45,390 nt of DNA from Halorubrum amylolyticum (GCF_004114995.1 NZ_SDJP01000005.1:87216-132605), one strand, 5' to 3'. Shown: positions 7,574 to 17,205, counted from the first letter of the stretch. The notes: generated from the sequence alone by a model not told the origin. Made by a program: numbers and translations.

Positions 7574-8043
7574 CCAACGGCCACCCACTACCCACAGACA
7601 GCCACCAACTCGCGCGCATCCCCCTCGACACTGAGTACCTCGCGTGCCAAGTCTGTGGCCGGTCCTTCCACGAGGGCGACGATGTCACCGCGTACGCCTA
7701 CCGGGCGGCAGGCGAACCTGCCTACGAGATTGGCTACCTCATGTGCGAAGCCGATCGCCACACGCATCCGACCGTCTTCACGCGTGGCGTTCGCGAACAC
7801 GTCGTCACGGGACACATGGGGACGTGTGCAGACGCCCAAACGCAATCGACGTCGTACGTCCTCCTCGATCCGACTATCGTCGTCACCAGCCCGACGACGA
7901 CAACTGACACACACGTCCATCCGGACACGCCCACCGAACGGGAGCCCGAGCACACGAGACAGCGGGAGCCAACGCCGTTCCTAACGGCGATCCGGGATCA
8001 CGCCCGGTCTGATGGCGGACGACCAGACGGGGGCCACGAGTGA
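7570..8043 (+). CDS. Zinc-ribbon-like protein with disordered tail
   Basis: The protein has 157 residues. Residues 22-85 contain cysteines and histidines that could bind zinc: CQVCGRSFHEGDDV (CxxC), MCEADRHTH, and GHMGTC. The last 55 residues are rich in Pro, Thr, Glu and Arg and look disordered. It starts inside the stop of the winged-helix gene (ATGA), so it is coupled to it. Its function is unknown; its conserved position between DNA-binding proteins and the large 953-residue protein suggests an accessory factor for the same process. The gene is GC-rich with strong third-position G/C bias, as its neighbours. Confidence 0.65.
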   Translation: MTNGHPLPTDSHQLARIPLDTEYLACQVCGRSFHEGDDVTAYAYRAAGEPAYEIGYLMCEADRHTHPTVFTRGVREHVVTGHMGTCADAQTQSTSYVLLDPTIVVTSPTTTTDTHVHPDTPTEREPEHTRQREPTPFLTAIRDHARSDGGRPDGGHE

Positions 8044-8138
8044 TGGCGACTCGCCGCACCAGCTGCAGGTCACTGCGAGTGACGCACCACACACTGCGGT
8101 GATCACTGGTGACGACACGTCAATCCGCGGCCGCTGAG
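8012..8138 (+). CDS. Possible 41-residue bridging ORF
   Basis: An ATG frame (MADDQTGATSDGDSPHQ, ending DDTSIRGR) overlaps the end of the zinc-ribbon gene and the start of the 953-residue gene. Codons end mostly in G or C and the product is acidic, as expected for a halophile. Without it there is a 65-base gap in an otherwise overlapping operon; translation through it would carry ribosomes to the GTG at 8109. It could equally be chance. Confidence 0.25.
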
Positions 8139-10970
8139 CGAGGGGTCCGGCTCATCACCAGCGACTCCGACATATCCACTGACGGGATCGTCTGTCCAGC
8201 AGTCTCACCACGACTGACTGAGTGGGTCCCGGAGCTACTCACTGCCCTCCGGCCACGAAGCCAACAGACTGTCCGCCAGCACGCTACCAGCGACGACCCG
8301 TTTCGGGCAAGCTCGGCGATCCTCTCTGCGATACACCCAGAGTGGACCACCACCACGGACACGTGGGGTGACGACACCGCCGAGGCCGTCGCCTACACAC
8401 GCGCGATCGCGGCGCTTGCGCTCACGTACGTCGACGTCGACCCCGATGCGTTGTCGGCGTACCATCGAGAGCGCTACGCCGACCTCACCGACACTGTCGA
8501 GTCTGTGGGCACCGGTCGTGGCCCGGTCAACGGTGACCTTGGCGCACTCGCGAAGGGGCCGGTCGCGCTCCACCGCGACCTCGACAACGACCCGCAGCCG
8601 CTCACCCTGCTACTCGACGGAAAGGCGTGGACGGATCTCACCGATCGCCGGACGGGCGTTCGCGCGCTCGCGGCGATCGCCGTCCTCGGCGACGGCTTCG
8701 ACGTGCGCGTCGTCGCGTCGCCGGCACTCCAGCGTGAGCTGACGCGTCGCTACCCACGGTGGAGTGCGATCCACCTCGATCTTACTGACGACCGGGATCG
8801 GTCCCGTCGTGGTGGCCCCCGCAGTCGCAACCAGGAAGCGCCCACAGACGCACACCCGGCGTGGACGGCACTCGATGGCCTCACCACAACGCCGGGGAAA
8901 CGGCGACTCCTCGGCAACCTCACTGCCACCCATGGCCGTCGCTACCGGGATCTCGAACACGATCACGCAATCGACATCGAGGCGGGAACCGTCAGCCGGT
9001 ATGTCCTCGATCTCGAAGATCGTGGCCTCGTCACCGTCGACCGTCGCGGTCAGCACAACACGGTTCGACTCTCCGACCGTGGCGAAACGGCGGTCAGCCA
9101 GTTTCTCGACGCTGACAACGAGCTTGTGCATCCAAATCAGCGCCGACTCGATACAGGTCTTACCGAGACCACTCACGAGTCTACAAGTACAGTGTCCCCC
9201 CGCCGGGAGGGCCATGGAGAGGACACACCCACCGCAATCGATGAGTGGGTCGCGACGACCGGTGACCCAGACGGCGAGGCCGACTACGTCCAATGGCTAC
9301 AGCCACCGGATGGATCCCTCGATGCCCAGTCGATCCACCGGCGATTTGCCGCCGCAGCCCGCGGCGACGGAGTCACACTCGTCGACGACGACCTCACACC
9401 GTTCGACGACGGCCGGGTCACGTACCTGAGCCACCACAGCAACGGGGCGGTTGTTGTTGCCCAGTGGGGTGGACCCCTCGCCACGTTGGGACGTCTCGCG
9501 GCTGCCTTACTCAGCGACAAAGCGCTGAGTAAGATCCTCACGCCATCCCGAGTTGGTCGTGAGTTCGCGTCGATCCACGACGGTGTCACGGATCACGATC
9601 CGGGTCGAACGCTCCGTCGGGGTCACCAAGTCGGCTGGTTCAGCGAAAGCGAGGAACAGTACGACATCTGGCGACAGCGTGTCACAACCGTTCGCGACGG
9701 ACACCTCGCTCGGCTCGCCCGCCTCGTTGGAAGTAGCGACACAGTCGCCCGTGGATCGCTGTTCGAGGATCTCCACGGGCTGGTTGCGACGGCCACCCAT
9801 CTGTACCACGCTGCGGGCATCGATCTCACGATCACACTCCGGGTCCCGGATACGGCGTCGCTCGCCGCCGACGACAATCGACGGCACGACTTCTGTGCGT
9901 TCCTCCGGCACACGGTGCCGAAACAGACCGTCTACGGGGTTCACTCGGGGTATCGGATGCTGTTTGAAACGCGTCCGTCGAAGCTGAAGCGACGCCTTCC
10001 GTACGAGGTTGAGGAAGGTGCCACGGTGGATATGACCGCTTCGTGGGTGCTTGCGGGTCCGACGATGACCGCGTTACAGCCGACACTCACGGAAGTGTTG
10101 GATGCAACCAGCGATGCGGTTCGCGAGCCGATCGCCGACGGGACTGAAGCCGCACCGGAGCTCGCGATCGCGGTCCGTGATGGAACCACCTACAGCGCCA
10201 TCCGCGATGTCGTCGACGACATTGCAGGTGCCACCGACACTGAGTGGGCTACCAGCACCCGCCGGCGGCTCGTCCGGCGCTGTCTCCGGTCGTTCGGCCC
10301 GTCGGAGTCACCAGCCCGGGCGTCGCCGTACGACGCCGCAGAGAGTCTTCTGCGGGCCATCACACACACAGGTGACGGCCCCGATAGCGACGCGGTTGAA
10401 CGGGCTGCAGCACAGCTTCCGGCCGATCGGTTCCGCCCAGATCTCCCGCCGACGGCGACCAAGCTGTACGCGACGCTCCTCCGAACAGCTGAGCCGTGCG
10501 GTCGGAGTGAACTGATTAACCGGGCGGGGATCTCCGGGAGTAGCTACGACCGGCACATCGAGACGATTGCAAACCTATGCCGAGTGCAGTCTGTTCCGGC
10601 CAGTTCACGCCAGAAATGGACGGTAACGCCAACAGTGACGCCGGAGGGGCAGGCCGAACCACTGCCCACTCCGGTGTGGTGGAGTGGATACGGCACGGCC
10701 GTGTCACGACCACCAGCACGCACCGCCTACAGCGCATCGCAACCCGTTCCGGTGAACACACGCCAGCCACACGCCTGGCTGAACCGACTATGCAGACACA
10801 CCGGTCTCCACCCGACAGCTGAACGAGTAACCTCTAGCTGGTGGCTCTGGCGACCAGACGCGACGCCGACACTCCAACAGACAATGTACACTCCAACACA
10901 CGCAGTCCGAACCGAACAGACACCCGACCAGACGCAGTACTCCGCGACGATTCGAGGCGGTGATCGCTAA
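8109..10970 (+). CDS. Large 953-residue protein of unknown function with HTH segments
   Basis: The GTG at 8109 is the first start after an in-frame stop near 8100. Three parts are visible. Residues 1-225 form an unassigned domain including LTLLLDGKAWTDLTDRRTGVRAL. About 260-335 is a winged-helix segment (TPGKRRLLGNLTA, then TVSRYVLDLEDRGLVTVDRRGQHNTVRLSDRGE). Residues 390-740 form a mixed domain with AVVVAQWGGPLATLGRLAAALL and a helical tail. Around 778-830 a second HTH-like segment follows (PPTATKLYATLLRTAEPCGRSELINRAGISGSSYDRHIETI). It has no Walker motif or nuclease signature. Its stop TAA overlaps the ATG of the endonuclease gene (TAATG). Size and centrality suggest a DNA-recognition or scaffold component. 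I do not know the family. Confidence 0.7.
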   Translation: MTTRQSAAAERGVRLITSDSDISTDGIVCPAVSPRLTEWVPELLTALRPRSQQTVRQHATSDDPFRASSAILSAIHPEWTTTTDTWGDDTAEAVAYTRAIAALALTYVDVDPDALSAYHRERYADLTDTVESVGTGRGPVNGDLGALAKGPVALHRDLDNDPQPLTLLLDGKAWTDLTDRRTGVRALAAIAVLGDGFDVRVVASPALQRELTRRYPRWSAIHLDLTDDRDRSRRGGPRSRNQEAPTDAHPAWTALDGLTTTPGKRRLLGNLTATHGRRYRDLEHDHAIDIEAGTVSRYVLDLEDRGLVTVDRRGQHNTVRLSDRGETAVSQFLDADNELVHPNQRRLDTGLTETTHESTSTVSPRREGHGEDTPTAIDEWVATTGDPDGEADYVQWLQPPDGSLDAQSIHRRFAAAARGDGVTLVDDDLTPFDDGRVTYLSHHSNGAVVVAQWGGPLATLGRLAAALLSDKALSKILTPSRVGREFASIHDGVTDHDPGRTLRRGHQVGWFSESEEQYDIWRQRVTTVRDGHLARLARLVGSSDTVARGSLFEDLHGLVATATHLYHAAGIDLTITLRVPDTASLAADDNRRHDFCAFLRHTVPKQTVYGVHSGYRMLFETRPSKLKRRLPYEVEEGATVDMTASWVLAGPTMTALQPTLTEVLDATSDAVREPIADGTEAAPELAIAVRDGTTYSAIRDVVDDIAGATDTEWATSTRRRLVRRCLRSFGPSESPARASPYDAAESLLRAITHTGDGPDSDAVERAAAQLPADRFRPDLPPTATKLYATLLRTAEPCGRSELINRAGISGSSYDRHIETIANLCRVQSVPASSRQKWTVTPTVTPEGQAEPLPTPVWWSGYGTAVSRPPARTAYSASQPVPVNTRQPHAWLNRLCRHTGLHPTAERVTSSWWLWRPDATPTLQQTMYTPTHAVRTEQTPDQTQYSATIRGGDR

Positions 10971-11518
10971 TGGAAGACATTGACAGCCATATCGAAGAAG
11001 ACGTTACAGCGGGACTCATCGAACACTTCGAGGCTGGTGGCTGGACGACAGCAACAGAACGATTCTCTGACGATGGCTCTGGCCGGATCGATCTCCTCGT
11101 TGAGCATCCAGCCATCGGCCGCATTGGGATCGAAATCAAAACATTGCACGGATACTCGGGCCGAAGTTATGCAGATGGCATTGCACAGCTACTGCGCTAC
11201 CGAGAACTGGAGTTTGATGGGGAGCCACTCGATTACTGGGTCTTTGATCCAGTGGTTGAGAACCGTCGCCGCCTCGGTTCACATGGGGGGCCGAATTTTA
11301 AGCAATTCCAAGATCTGATGCAGGCAATGGCCAATCGGCTCGGACTCGGCTATCTTAACCACTTCTCCGAGGAACTAGTCTTCCGCGCATCGCATTCACG
11401 GTTGGCCATCCCCGTTGCCGATCCAGAAACGGTCTCAGCGGAGATGCTGGCATCAATAGACGAGTTGGTTACGAAACGAAACCAGGAACTCCCAGGCAAA
11501 CAGGGGGACGAACGGTGA
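10970..11518 (+). CDS. PD-(D/E)XK-fold endonuclease-like protein
   Basis: The protein has 182 residues. Near residues 38-62 lies the nuclease core: GRIDLLVEHPAIGRIGIEIK, giving D...E-I-K with the expected 12-15 residue spacing, followed by the helix DGIAQLLRYRELEFDG that supplies the usual Q/R-containing helix of this fold. A second conserved-looking strand is LDYWVFDP. The fold is shared by restriction and recombination nucleases. The ATG overlaps the preceding stop (TAATG), tying it to the 953-residue protein. It may provide DNA cleavage for the system, or a Holliday/branch nuclease activity. The fold call is good; the substrate is unknown. Confidence 0.7.
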   Translation: MEDIDSHIEEDVTAGLIEHFEAGGWTTATERFSDDGSGRIDLLVEHPAIGRIGIEIKTLHGYSGRSYADGIAQLLRYRELEFDGEPLDYWVFDPVVENRRRLGSHGGPNFKQFQDLMQAMANRLGLGYLNHFSEELVFRASHSRLAIPVADPETVSAEMLASIDELVTKRNQELPGKQGDER

Positions 11519-11606
11519 ACGCACACACAGCCTGTGGCGGTCCACTTTCGCTCCGTGCCAAGGGACTTATTACAAGCTCGCTGTACCCCAAATCCGAATC
11601 GCTCTG

Positions 11607-12431
11607 ATGTCTACACACCGCCTCGACACGACTGCAAGCGACGTGAGTTCGCAGGTGTCGGTCTATAGTGGCGAGGAAGAGCGCCTCCTCGACCGCGCCG
11701 AGCGAACGGCGACGCCGACGGAGCTGGTCCTCGCGCCGACCGAGTTACACCACCGAAACCTACAGCGGCGGCTTCGAGACGCGGCACGCCCCCACAATGC
11801 GTTTGCGTTCGTCGATCCAGAAACGGTCGCAGAAGACCTCCTCGAAGCCGCCTCGCTAACACCAACGAGTCTCGACCGCGTTGATCGCCTTGCGATTCTC
11901 CAGTCGATTCCGGCGGATCCCGCTGATCAGCCTCCGGGGCTCCGCCCCCTACTTGCTGCCCGCCGAGACACCGGTCCACAGCACCTCGAACAGGTCCGTT
12001 CAGAGATCGAGTCGATGACGAACTTTCACCCAACGCGGATCGAGGCGCTCCGGGACATCACCGATGACTTTGCACACCCGATCGCGGACGATGCGACCAC
12101 ACTGATTGACGGCGGCCTCGCCGTCGAAACGTGGCTTCGCGGTCGGACAGCCAAAGCGGTCTCGAAGACGGCCCTCGTGCGACGGGCAACACGACACCTC
12201 GATCGATCGGATGGTGACACGTGGACTGCCTGCTACGCCGACATCGAACGCGTCTCGCTCGTCGGTGTCAGCAGCATCTCGGCACCACACGCCGACTTCC
12301 TGCATGGGCTCTGTACGGCGACAGACGTGGATATCGAGATCCACCTCCGGCCTGGAACCGGCGAGTATCTCTCTGAGCGACTGCCGGATCTCCTTGCCGT
12401 TGCGTCGCCAGGCCAGGAGGGTGATCTGTGA
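11607..12431 (+). CDS. AddB/RexB-like protein, N-terminal half
   Basis: The protein has 274 residues. VYSGEEERLLDRAER, then TELVLAPTELHHRNLQRRL and FVDPETVAEDLLEA, follow the beginning of AddB/RexB helicase-like subunits, though the ATP-binding loop is degenerate, as is usual in inactivated UvrD-like folds. ERVSLVGVSSISAPHADFLHGL matches the AddB block where a GF...(S/T)..E/D pattern closes the first helicase domain. The gene ends with TGA overlapping the GTG of the next gene (GTGA), and the next protein continues exactly where AddB would continue. It probably acts with that protein and the AddA-like enzyme in processing DNA ends. An 88-bp gap upstream contains CTTATTAC and could hold an internal promoter. 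Confidence 0.65.
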   Translation: MSTHRLDTTASDVSSQVSVYSGEEERLLDRAERTATPTELVLAPTELHHRNLQRRLRDAARPHNAFAFVDPETVAEDLLEAASLTPTSLDRVDRLAILQSIPADPADQPPGLRPLLAARRDTGPQHLEQVRSEIESMTNFHPTRIEALRDITDDFAHPIADDATTLIDGGLAVETWLRGRTAKAVSKTALVRRATRHLDRSDGDTWTACYADIERVSLVGVSSISAPHADFLHGLCTATDVDIEIHLRPGTGEYLSERLPDLLAVASPGQEGDL

Positions 12432-13675
12432 CTCACACGCACCCCACATCGCTCACAGCTGACCGAGAACCGCCGTCGTGTCCCATCGTCGAACTCACCG
12501 CACCGACACGCCGTGGTGAAGCACGCGCCGTGATGGCGACGATCCGCGGGCTACGCGATGAGGGCGTCGACGTCCGCGACATCGTCGTGGTGGCCCGTGA
12601 CCTCGATCCGTACGAACAGCCGCTCACCCGCGCCGCCATCCAGTATGGACTGACACCGGTCTTATGGACACAGCTGCGTGTGACACGAACGGAACCGTAC
12701 GCACTGATCGAGGCGCTCTGTCGACTCTTTGCCGATGACGACGTCTCCGAAGAGACCCTAGTCGCACCCCTTACACAACGCTGGGCCCCACCGATGGCCT
12801 CCGAATCGTGGCCCATCGACCACGCAACGATCCAATCACGCGTCGACGACCTCCCGTCCGGGCACCACTCGATCGCCGACTGGGCCGAGACAGTGCGGAC
12901 CCACACCACCGACGAGCGACTCACAACGTACTCTGACTGGATACAGACGCATGCTGATCGGGACCCGACTCCCAGAACAATCAGCGACGTACTCACAACA
13001 GCGATCGACGCATACCGCGAGACAAGCGTGCCCGCCCGACAGCAGTCGGATGCACCGGCACTCATCGAGACAGAGACAGCGGCGCGAGCGACACGCAGAG
13101 TCACAACGCTCGTCGAGCAAGTCACACACAAATACCAAGAGTGGCTTGCTGACGGGACCGTCTCACAATCATGGGCAGCTGTACAGGAGTTGTGTGAGCT
13201 CCTCGCGACACAACGTCCGGGCCGGCGCGAGCACTCGAACGCACGGGCGCTCGACATCATGGAGGCAAACGACGTGTGGGCGCTATCGGTCCCGTTCGTC
13301 ATCGCGGTCGGCGTGACAGCAGCGGACTGGCCGACACAGACAGACAGCGTCGTTCCCCCCGAACTGCAGGAAGCCGTCCTCTCTGGGGCTGGCACGACCG
13401 CCACCGTCGCCCCCAGAACGGCGTGGGGAGACGGCCGCGATCGTGATCACTTCGCCGACGCGATGCGTGCCGCTACAGACGGCGTGATTGTGACGCGGTA
13501 CACCCAGACCGCCGACGGCACCGAGGTCCACCCCTCGCCGTTTCTCGCGTCACGAGAGATGAAGACGGTCTCCAAGCAAGCTCGGACCCGATTGGTAAGC
13601 ACCGAACAGCATCTCCCTGAGCCGATCGCCGATCTCCTCACCACAAGTGCGGCGACGACACCCACCAATCAGTAA
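12428..13675 (+). CDS. AddB/RexB-like protein, central half
   Basis: The protein has 415 residues with a GTG start overlapping the previous stop. The block EARAVMATIRGLRDEGVDVRDIVVVARDLDPYEQPLTRAAIQYGL matches AddB, where 'Ev..va..I..l...g....dI.vl.rd...Y...i...f...gip' follows the first domain. TRTEPYALIEALCRLFADDDV and FVIAVGVTAADWP continue that similarity. The C-terminal PD-(D/E)XK nuclease and iron-sulfur cysteines of bacterial AddB are missing, so this is a shortened scaffold. Whether the two proteins arose from a split AddB or from a frameshift is open; the clean GTGA overlap favours a genuine two-gene arrangement. The stop TAA overlaps the AddA-like ATG (TAATG). Confidence 0.65.
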   Translation: MTHTHPTSLTADREPPSCPIVELTAPTRRGEARAVMATIRGLRDEGVDVRDIVVVARDLDPYEQPLTRAAIQYGLTPVLWTQLRVTRTEPYALIEALCRLFADDDVSEETLVAPLTQRWAPPMASESWPIDHATIQSRVDDLPSGHHSIADWAETVRTHTTDERLTTYSDWIQTHADRDPTPRTISDVLTTAIDAYRETSVPARQQSDAPALIETETAARATRRVTTLVEQVTHKYQEWLADGTVSQSWAAVQELCELLATQRPGRREHSNARALDIMEANDVWALSVPFVIAVGVTAADWPTQTDSVVPPELQEAVLSGAGTTATVAPRTAWGDGRDRDHFADAMRAATDGVIVTRYTQTADGTEVHPSPFLASREMKTVSKQARTRLVSTEQHLPEPIADLLTTSAATTPTNQ

Positions 13676-16600
13676 TGAGTAACGACGACGACGATCCACG
13701 CGAACTACGGAACGCACAGGCGACGATCAGAGACCAGTTCGTCGACGCCGAGGCAGGCCTGTATACGATGAACTGTGTCGCCGGTGCTGGCAAATCGATG
13801 ACCGTCCATCGAGTCGCTGCTGAAGCCATCATCCGACGGTACGTCGCCGGCGACCAAACGCCTGCACAGTCCGTTGCCGTGATGTCGTTCAACACCGACG
13901 AGGCGGCCGCGATCGTCCCCGATGTCTGTGAGCATATCCGCGAGATCGTGGCCCACGAGCTCATTCCCGACGCCACGGCACTCTCCGAGACGGATGTGGA
14001 GTATCTCGTGTCGCGGGTGCGCCAGGCACCGTATATTGGTACCGTCGACGGCATTCTGCGAGGGGTGTTCAGCGACCTCGCTGGCGATCTCGGGTTCGAG
14101 GAGACGCCGACGGTCGGCAACGAGGCGTTGCTATCGAAGGTGCACACAGGGTGTTACGACGCCATCGCGACAGATCCCACCTACGCCGCCGCGATCACCA
14201 AACTGGAAGCGGCCTATCCAGCTGACGACTGGTCCGACGGCCCTGCAGAGATGCTTGCCGACGCCGTGCGATACTGCCGCGATCAGCGTCTCACGACAGG
14301 GGCATTCGAAACAAAACTCCGCACAACACAGGACGCGGTGTATCCCGAGGGACGACCCACCAGTCGCGCAGACATCCTCGAAACAATCGCCGACTACACC
14401 GACGAGAGCGTCGCGGCCACCACCGACGCCAAACGCACGGCCGACGAGTGGACCGAACTCGTTGCAGCTGACCAGCGGCTGTATGACGCCTGGGACGCGA
14501 CGCTGACAACGTTTTGTGAGGTCCTTGAAGCATACCGCGAGGAGTACCGAGACCGGATCCGCGAGTACGGCGCTGTGTCGCACACCGATGTCGCCTGCTA
14601 CGTGGCAAGCGTGTTCGATGGCAACTGGCCAGTCGATGGCGACACCCCGACGACCGACCGCCATACAGCCCTTCGACAGCGGTACCACGCGCGGCTCGAC
14701 AGTGTGATCATCGACGAAGCCCAGGATATCTCCACCATCCAGCACGCGGCGGTATCACACCTCGTGACCCCGTCGATGCGCGTGCTTGCCTGCGGTGACA
14801 CGCTCCAAAGCATCTACCGCTGGCGACACGCCGACCCATCGGTGTTCGCGAACGCCTGTAGTGAGGGCCAGTATCTCGGTATCGACTGGGACACCCACGA
14901 GACGGTCACAGCCGCCACAACGTACCGAGGAACACCAGACATCGCCGCCGGCATCAACACCATCATCGGACCCGTCTTCGACGACCCAACGCGCGGAGGA
15001 CTCAGCGACTTCGAAACGGCCTACCCCGGCCTCGATGCAGACCGAGCTTCCACCGACGACCCGAGTGTCCACGTCGCCGCGTTCACAGGCTTGGCAGCCC
15101 CCAACTCTGCCCAGTGGGTCGCCCCCGACGGCCGCGGCGGTGAGGCAAACATCCTAGCGACGTATCTGGCCCGCGGACTCGCTGATGGCACCCTCACCGA
15201 CGAGACCGGATCGCCACAGTCGGTGACGGTCGTCTTTCGCAATCGAAGGCATATGGCGGCGTACAAAGACGCCTTCGAGGCCGAGGGACTAACCGTCCAC
15301 AACGCCAGTTCGAGACTCTTTGCGTGTGACGCCGTCAAAGCGGTGCTTGCTGTCTGTGACTGGCTCACCGCGCCGACCGATCCGGAGCAGACACGCGCAT
15401 TGTTGACCGACTCGGCGTTCGAATTTGGTGCATCACACGATCGGTTTGAGCGTGCCGACTACGACCTCGACGCCATCTGTGCGGCCGACGACCTTGACGC
15501 AGACACCCGACAGATACTCTGTGGCCTGCGGGATCTTCGCGGCCAGTTGGGGCGATTTCACCGCGTCCCCGCATCGGTGTATCTCGAAGACATCATCGAA
15601 CAGCTCGCACTCCGGGCCGACCCCGGCGACCATGTCACAGGTCCCTCACCAGAGCAGCGGGTGGCCGCACTCGACGCGCTCACCAGCACCGTCGCCGACT
15701 GGGAAGCTGACACGCAGTATACACCGGCCGAACTCGTCGACCTTCTTGCCCCGTTTCGGGCAGCGCCACAAAACGGACCAGACATCCCGAGTGTGACCGA
15801 TGACGCCGATGTCGTCTTCAGCACGGTCCACCGGATGAAAGGCGATCAAGACGGGGTCATCGTGCTTGCAACCCCCGGATTCAAACTCTGGAACCACGGG
15901 CCATACTCCCAGCGGTTCATCACCCACGGCGATGTTGCGGCGTTGGCCCCGCCGACGACCGTCGAGACGGCACCCGAGATCGCACTGCCACCCTTCGACG
16001 GCGGACTCTACACCCCGAGCGGGACTGGTCCAGACAGGGAAGGTGTTGCACCACGCGACAGTGGGTTGCGGTGGGCGACCGAACACTGGCTCGACGAGCG
16101 TGCAGGAACCGGCCATCGACTCTTCGGGCCCGATCACCTCCAGTCAGTCGCAGCCAGCATGCGAGGGGAAGCCTGGCGACTACTGTATGTGGCACTCTCT
16201 CGGGCGCGTGATCACCTCATTATCCCGCTTCCGCACACGATTCCCGGAACATCACAACCCCGTGACCGCTGGCTCGATACGATCTATGACGCCCTTGCGT
16301 TTTCGCCCGAACAGACGGCCACGTATACGATCGACGAGGGAGGCGGTGTCGACGCCGACGCGAGCGCACTCACGATCGGGGTCAACGACGTCGACGGCTA
16401 TGCGACACGCGAGACACACGAGCCCCCACGATCGATGGCCGCGACAGCCGCTCCCCGCCGCGACCAGCTGGAGCCGTGGGTCCCACGCTTTCTCAACCCG
16501 AGTACGGCCTATCCGCTGACTGACGACGTCGACGCGACCGTGACTGCCCACCTCCTCGACGAACCGATTCACACCGAGACCGACGACGTGGGCGACGAGC

Positions 16601-17205
16601 TCCCGATCACGTTCGAGACGCTTGGGCCAGAGGCAGTCGGGACCTGTCTCCACGAGGCAGTGGTCGCCCTCATCGAGATGGACGTGCCGGCTTCCGAGAT
16701 CGACGCGTGGAGCGAGCCGGTCCGTACCGCGCTTCGGGACGCGATGGACCAAGTGACGCCACAATCGATCGACATGGTGCCGGATTCTGAACGCGCCGGC
16801 CTGGTCACCTTCTTCCACACGGCGGTTGTTTCGGACTTCCTCGCGTCCGATTTGTGGACGCAGATCCACGCGGCGGAGGCTGTCTACGTCGACCACGATC
16901 TCAGCGGGCTTGTGACTGCTGGTGACGTTGAAGTCGAAGTACATGGCGAGGCCGATATCCTCCTCGATCTGGGTGGGGGCGAGTGGCAGGTGGCCGATCT
17001 CAAGATCGCACTGACTGACTCACTCGATGCAACGCAACCACGATATGAACTCCAGATCGCTGCATACGAACATGTTCTCCAGCACCAGCTTGCGCCGACG
17101 TCGACGGTTCACACCACTATCGAGACGTTTGGGTGTGTCCGCACGTCGATTCACGGGCAGCTTCCGTCGGGCGTGCTTGAGCGTCGGATTCGCCAACTAG
17201 TGTAG
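13675..17205 (+). CDS. AddA-like UvrD/Rep helicase fused to RecB-type nuclease
   Basis: The protein has 1176 residues. Superfamily 1A motifs in order: Q motif region RNAQATI (13-18); Walker A AGAGKS (36-41); Walker B VIIDEAQD (about 342-349); motif III GDTLQSIYRWR (about 374-384); STVHRMKGDQ (about 714); motif VI LLYVALSRARDHLII (about 836-850). The C-terminal 190 residues form a RecB-like nuclease: a helix with His (CLHEAVVAL, about 990), GEADILLD (about 1090), VADLKIA (about 1107, the Asp...Lys pair) and YELQIAAYEHVL (about 1122). This is the AddA plan: ATP-driven unwinding with end resection. With the split AddB genes it forms an AddAB-like complex acting on double-strand ends, for recombination repair or destruction of foreign DNA. 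It is the last gene of the operon; the gene beyond is convergent. Confidence 0.85.
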   Translation: MSNDDDDPRELRNAQATIRDQFVDAEAGLYTMNCVAGAGKSMTVHRVAAEAIIRRYVAGDQTPAQSVAVMSFNTDEAAAIVPDVCEHIREIVAHELIPDATALSETDVEYLVSRVRQAPYIGTVDGILRGVFSDLAGDLGFEETPTVGNEALLSKVHTGCYDAIATDPTYAAAITKLEAAYPADDWSDGPAEMLADAVRYCRDQRLTTGAFETKLRTTQDAVYPEGRPTSRADILETIADYTDESVAATTDAKRTADEWTELVAADQRLYDAWDATLTTFCEVLEAYREEYRDRIREYGAVSHTDVACYVASVFDGNWPVDGDTPTTDRHTALRQRYHARLDSVIIDEAQDISTIQHAAVSHLVTPSMRVLACGDTLQSIYRWRHADPSVFANACSEGQYLGIDWDTHETVTAATTYRGTPDIAAGINTIIGPVFDDPTRGGLSDFETAYPGLDADRASTDDPSVHVAAFTGLAAPNSAQWVAPDGRGGEANILATYLARGLADGTLTDETGSPQSVTVVFRNRRHMAAYKDAFEAEGLTVHNASSRLFACDAVKAVLAVCDWLTAPTDPEQTRALLTDSAFEFGASHDRFERADYDLDAICAADDLDADTRQILCGLRDLRGQLGRFHRVPASVYLEDIIEQLALRADPGDHVTGPSPEQRVAALDALTSTVADWEADTQYTPAELVDLLAPFRAAPQNGPDIPSVTDDADVVFSTVHRMKGDQDGVIVLATPGFKLWNHGPYSQRFITHGDVAALAPPTTVETAPEIALPPFDGGLYTPSGTGPDREGVAPRDSGLRWATEHWLDERAGTGHRLFGPDHLQSVAASMRGEAWRLLYVALSRARDHLIIPLPHTIPGTSQPRDRWLDTIYDALAFSPEQTATYTIDEGGGVDADASALTIGVNDVDGYATRETHEPPRSMAATAAPRRDQLEPWVPRFLNPSTAYPLTDDVDATVTAHLLDEPIHTETDDVGDELPITFETLGPEAVGTCLHEAVVALIEMDVPASEIDAWSEPVRTALRDAMDQVTPQSIDMVPDSERAGLVTFFHTAVVSDFLASDLWTQIHAAEAVYVDHDLSGLVTAGDVEVEVHGEADILLDLGGGEWQVADLKIALTDSLDATQPRYELQIAAYEHVLQHQLAPTSTVHTTIETFGCVRTSIHGQLPSGVLERRIRQLV

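Noticed and set aside
11519..11606. Operon break and start of a separate transcript before the AddB-like gene
   Set aside because: An internal promoter is possible (CTTATTAC), but the gap is only 88 bases with no terminator-like hairpin, so I treat the genes as one unit.
15646..16944. Long open frames on both strands inside the AddA-like gene
   Set aside because: The Arg/Pro/Ser-rich products and the helicase motifs in the main frame show that these are shadows.
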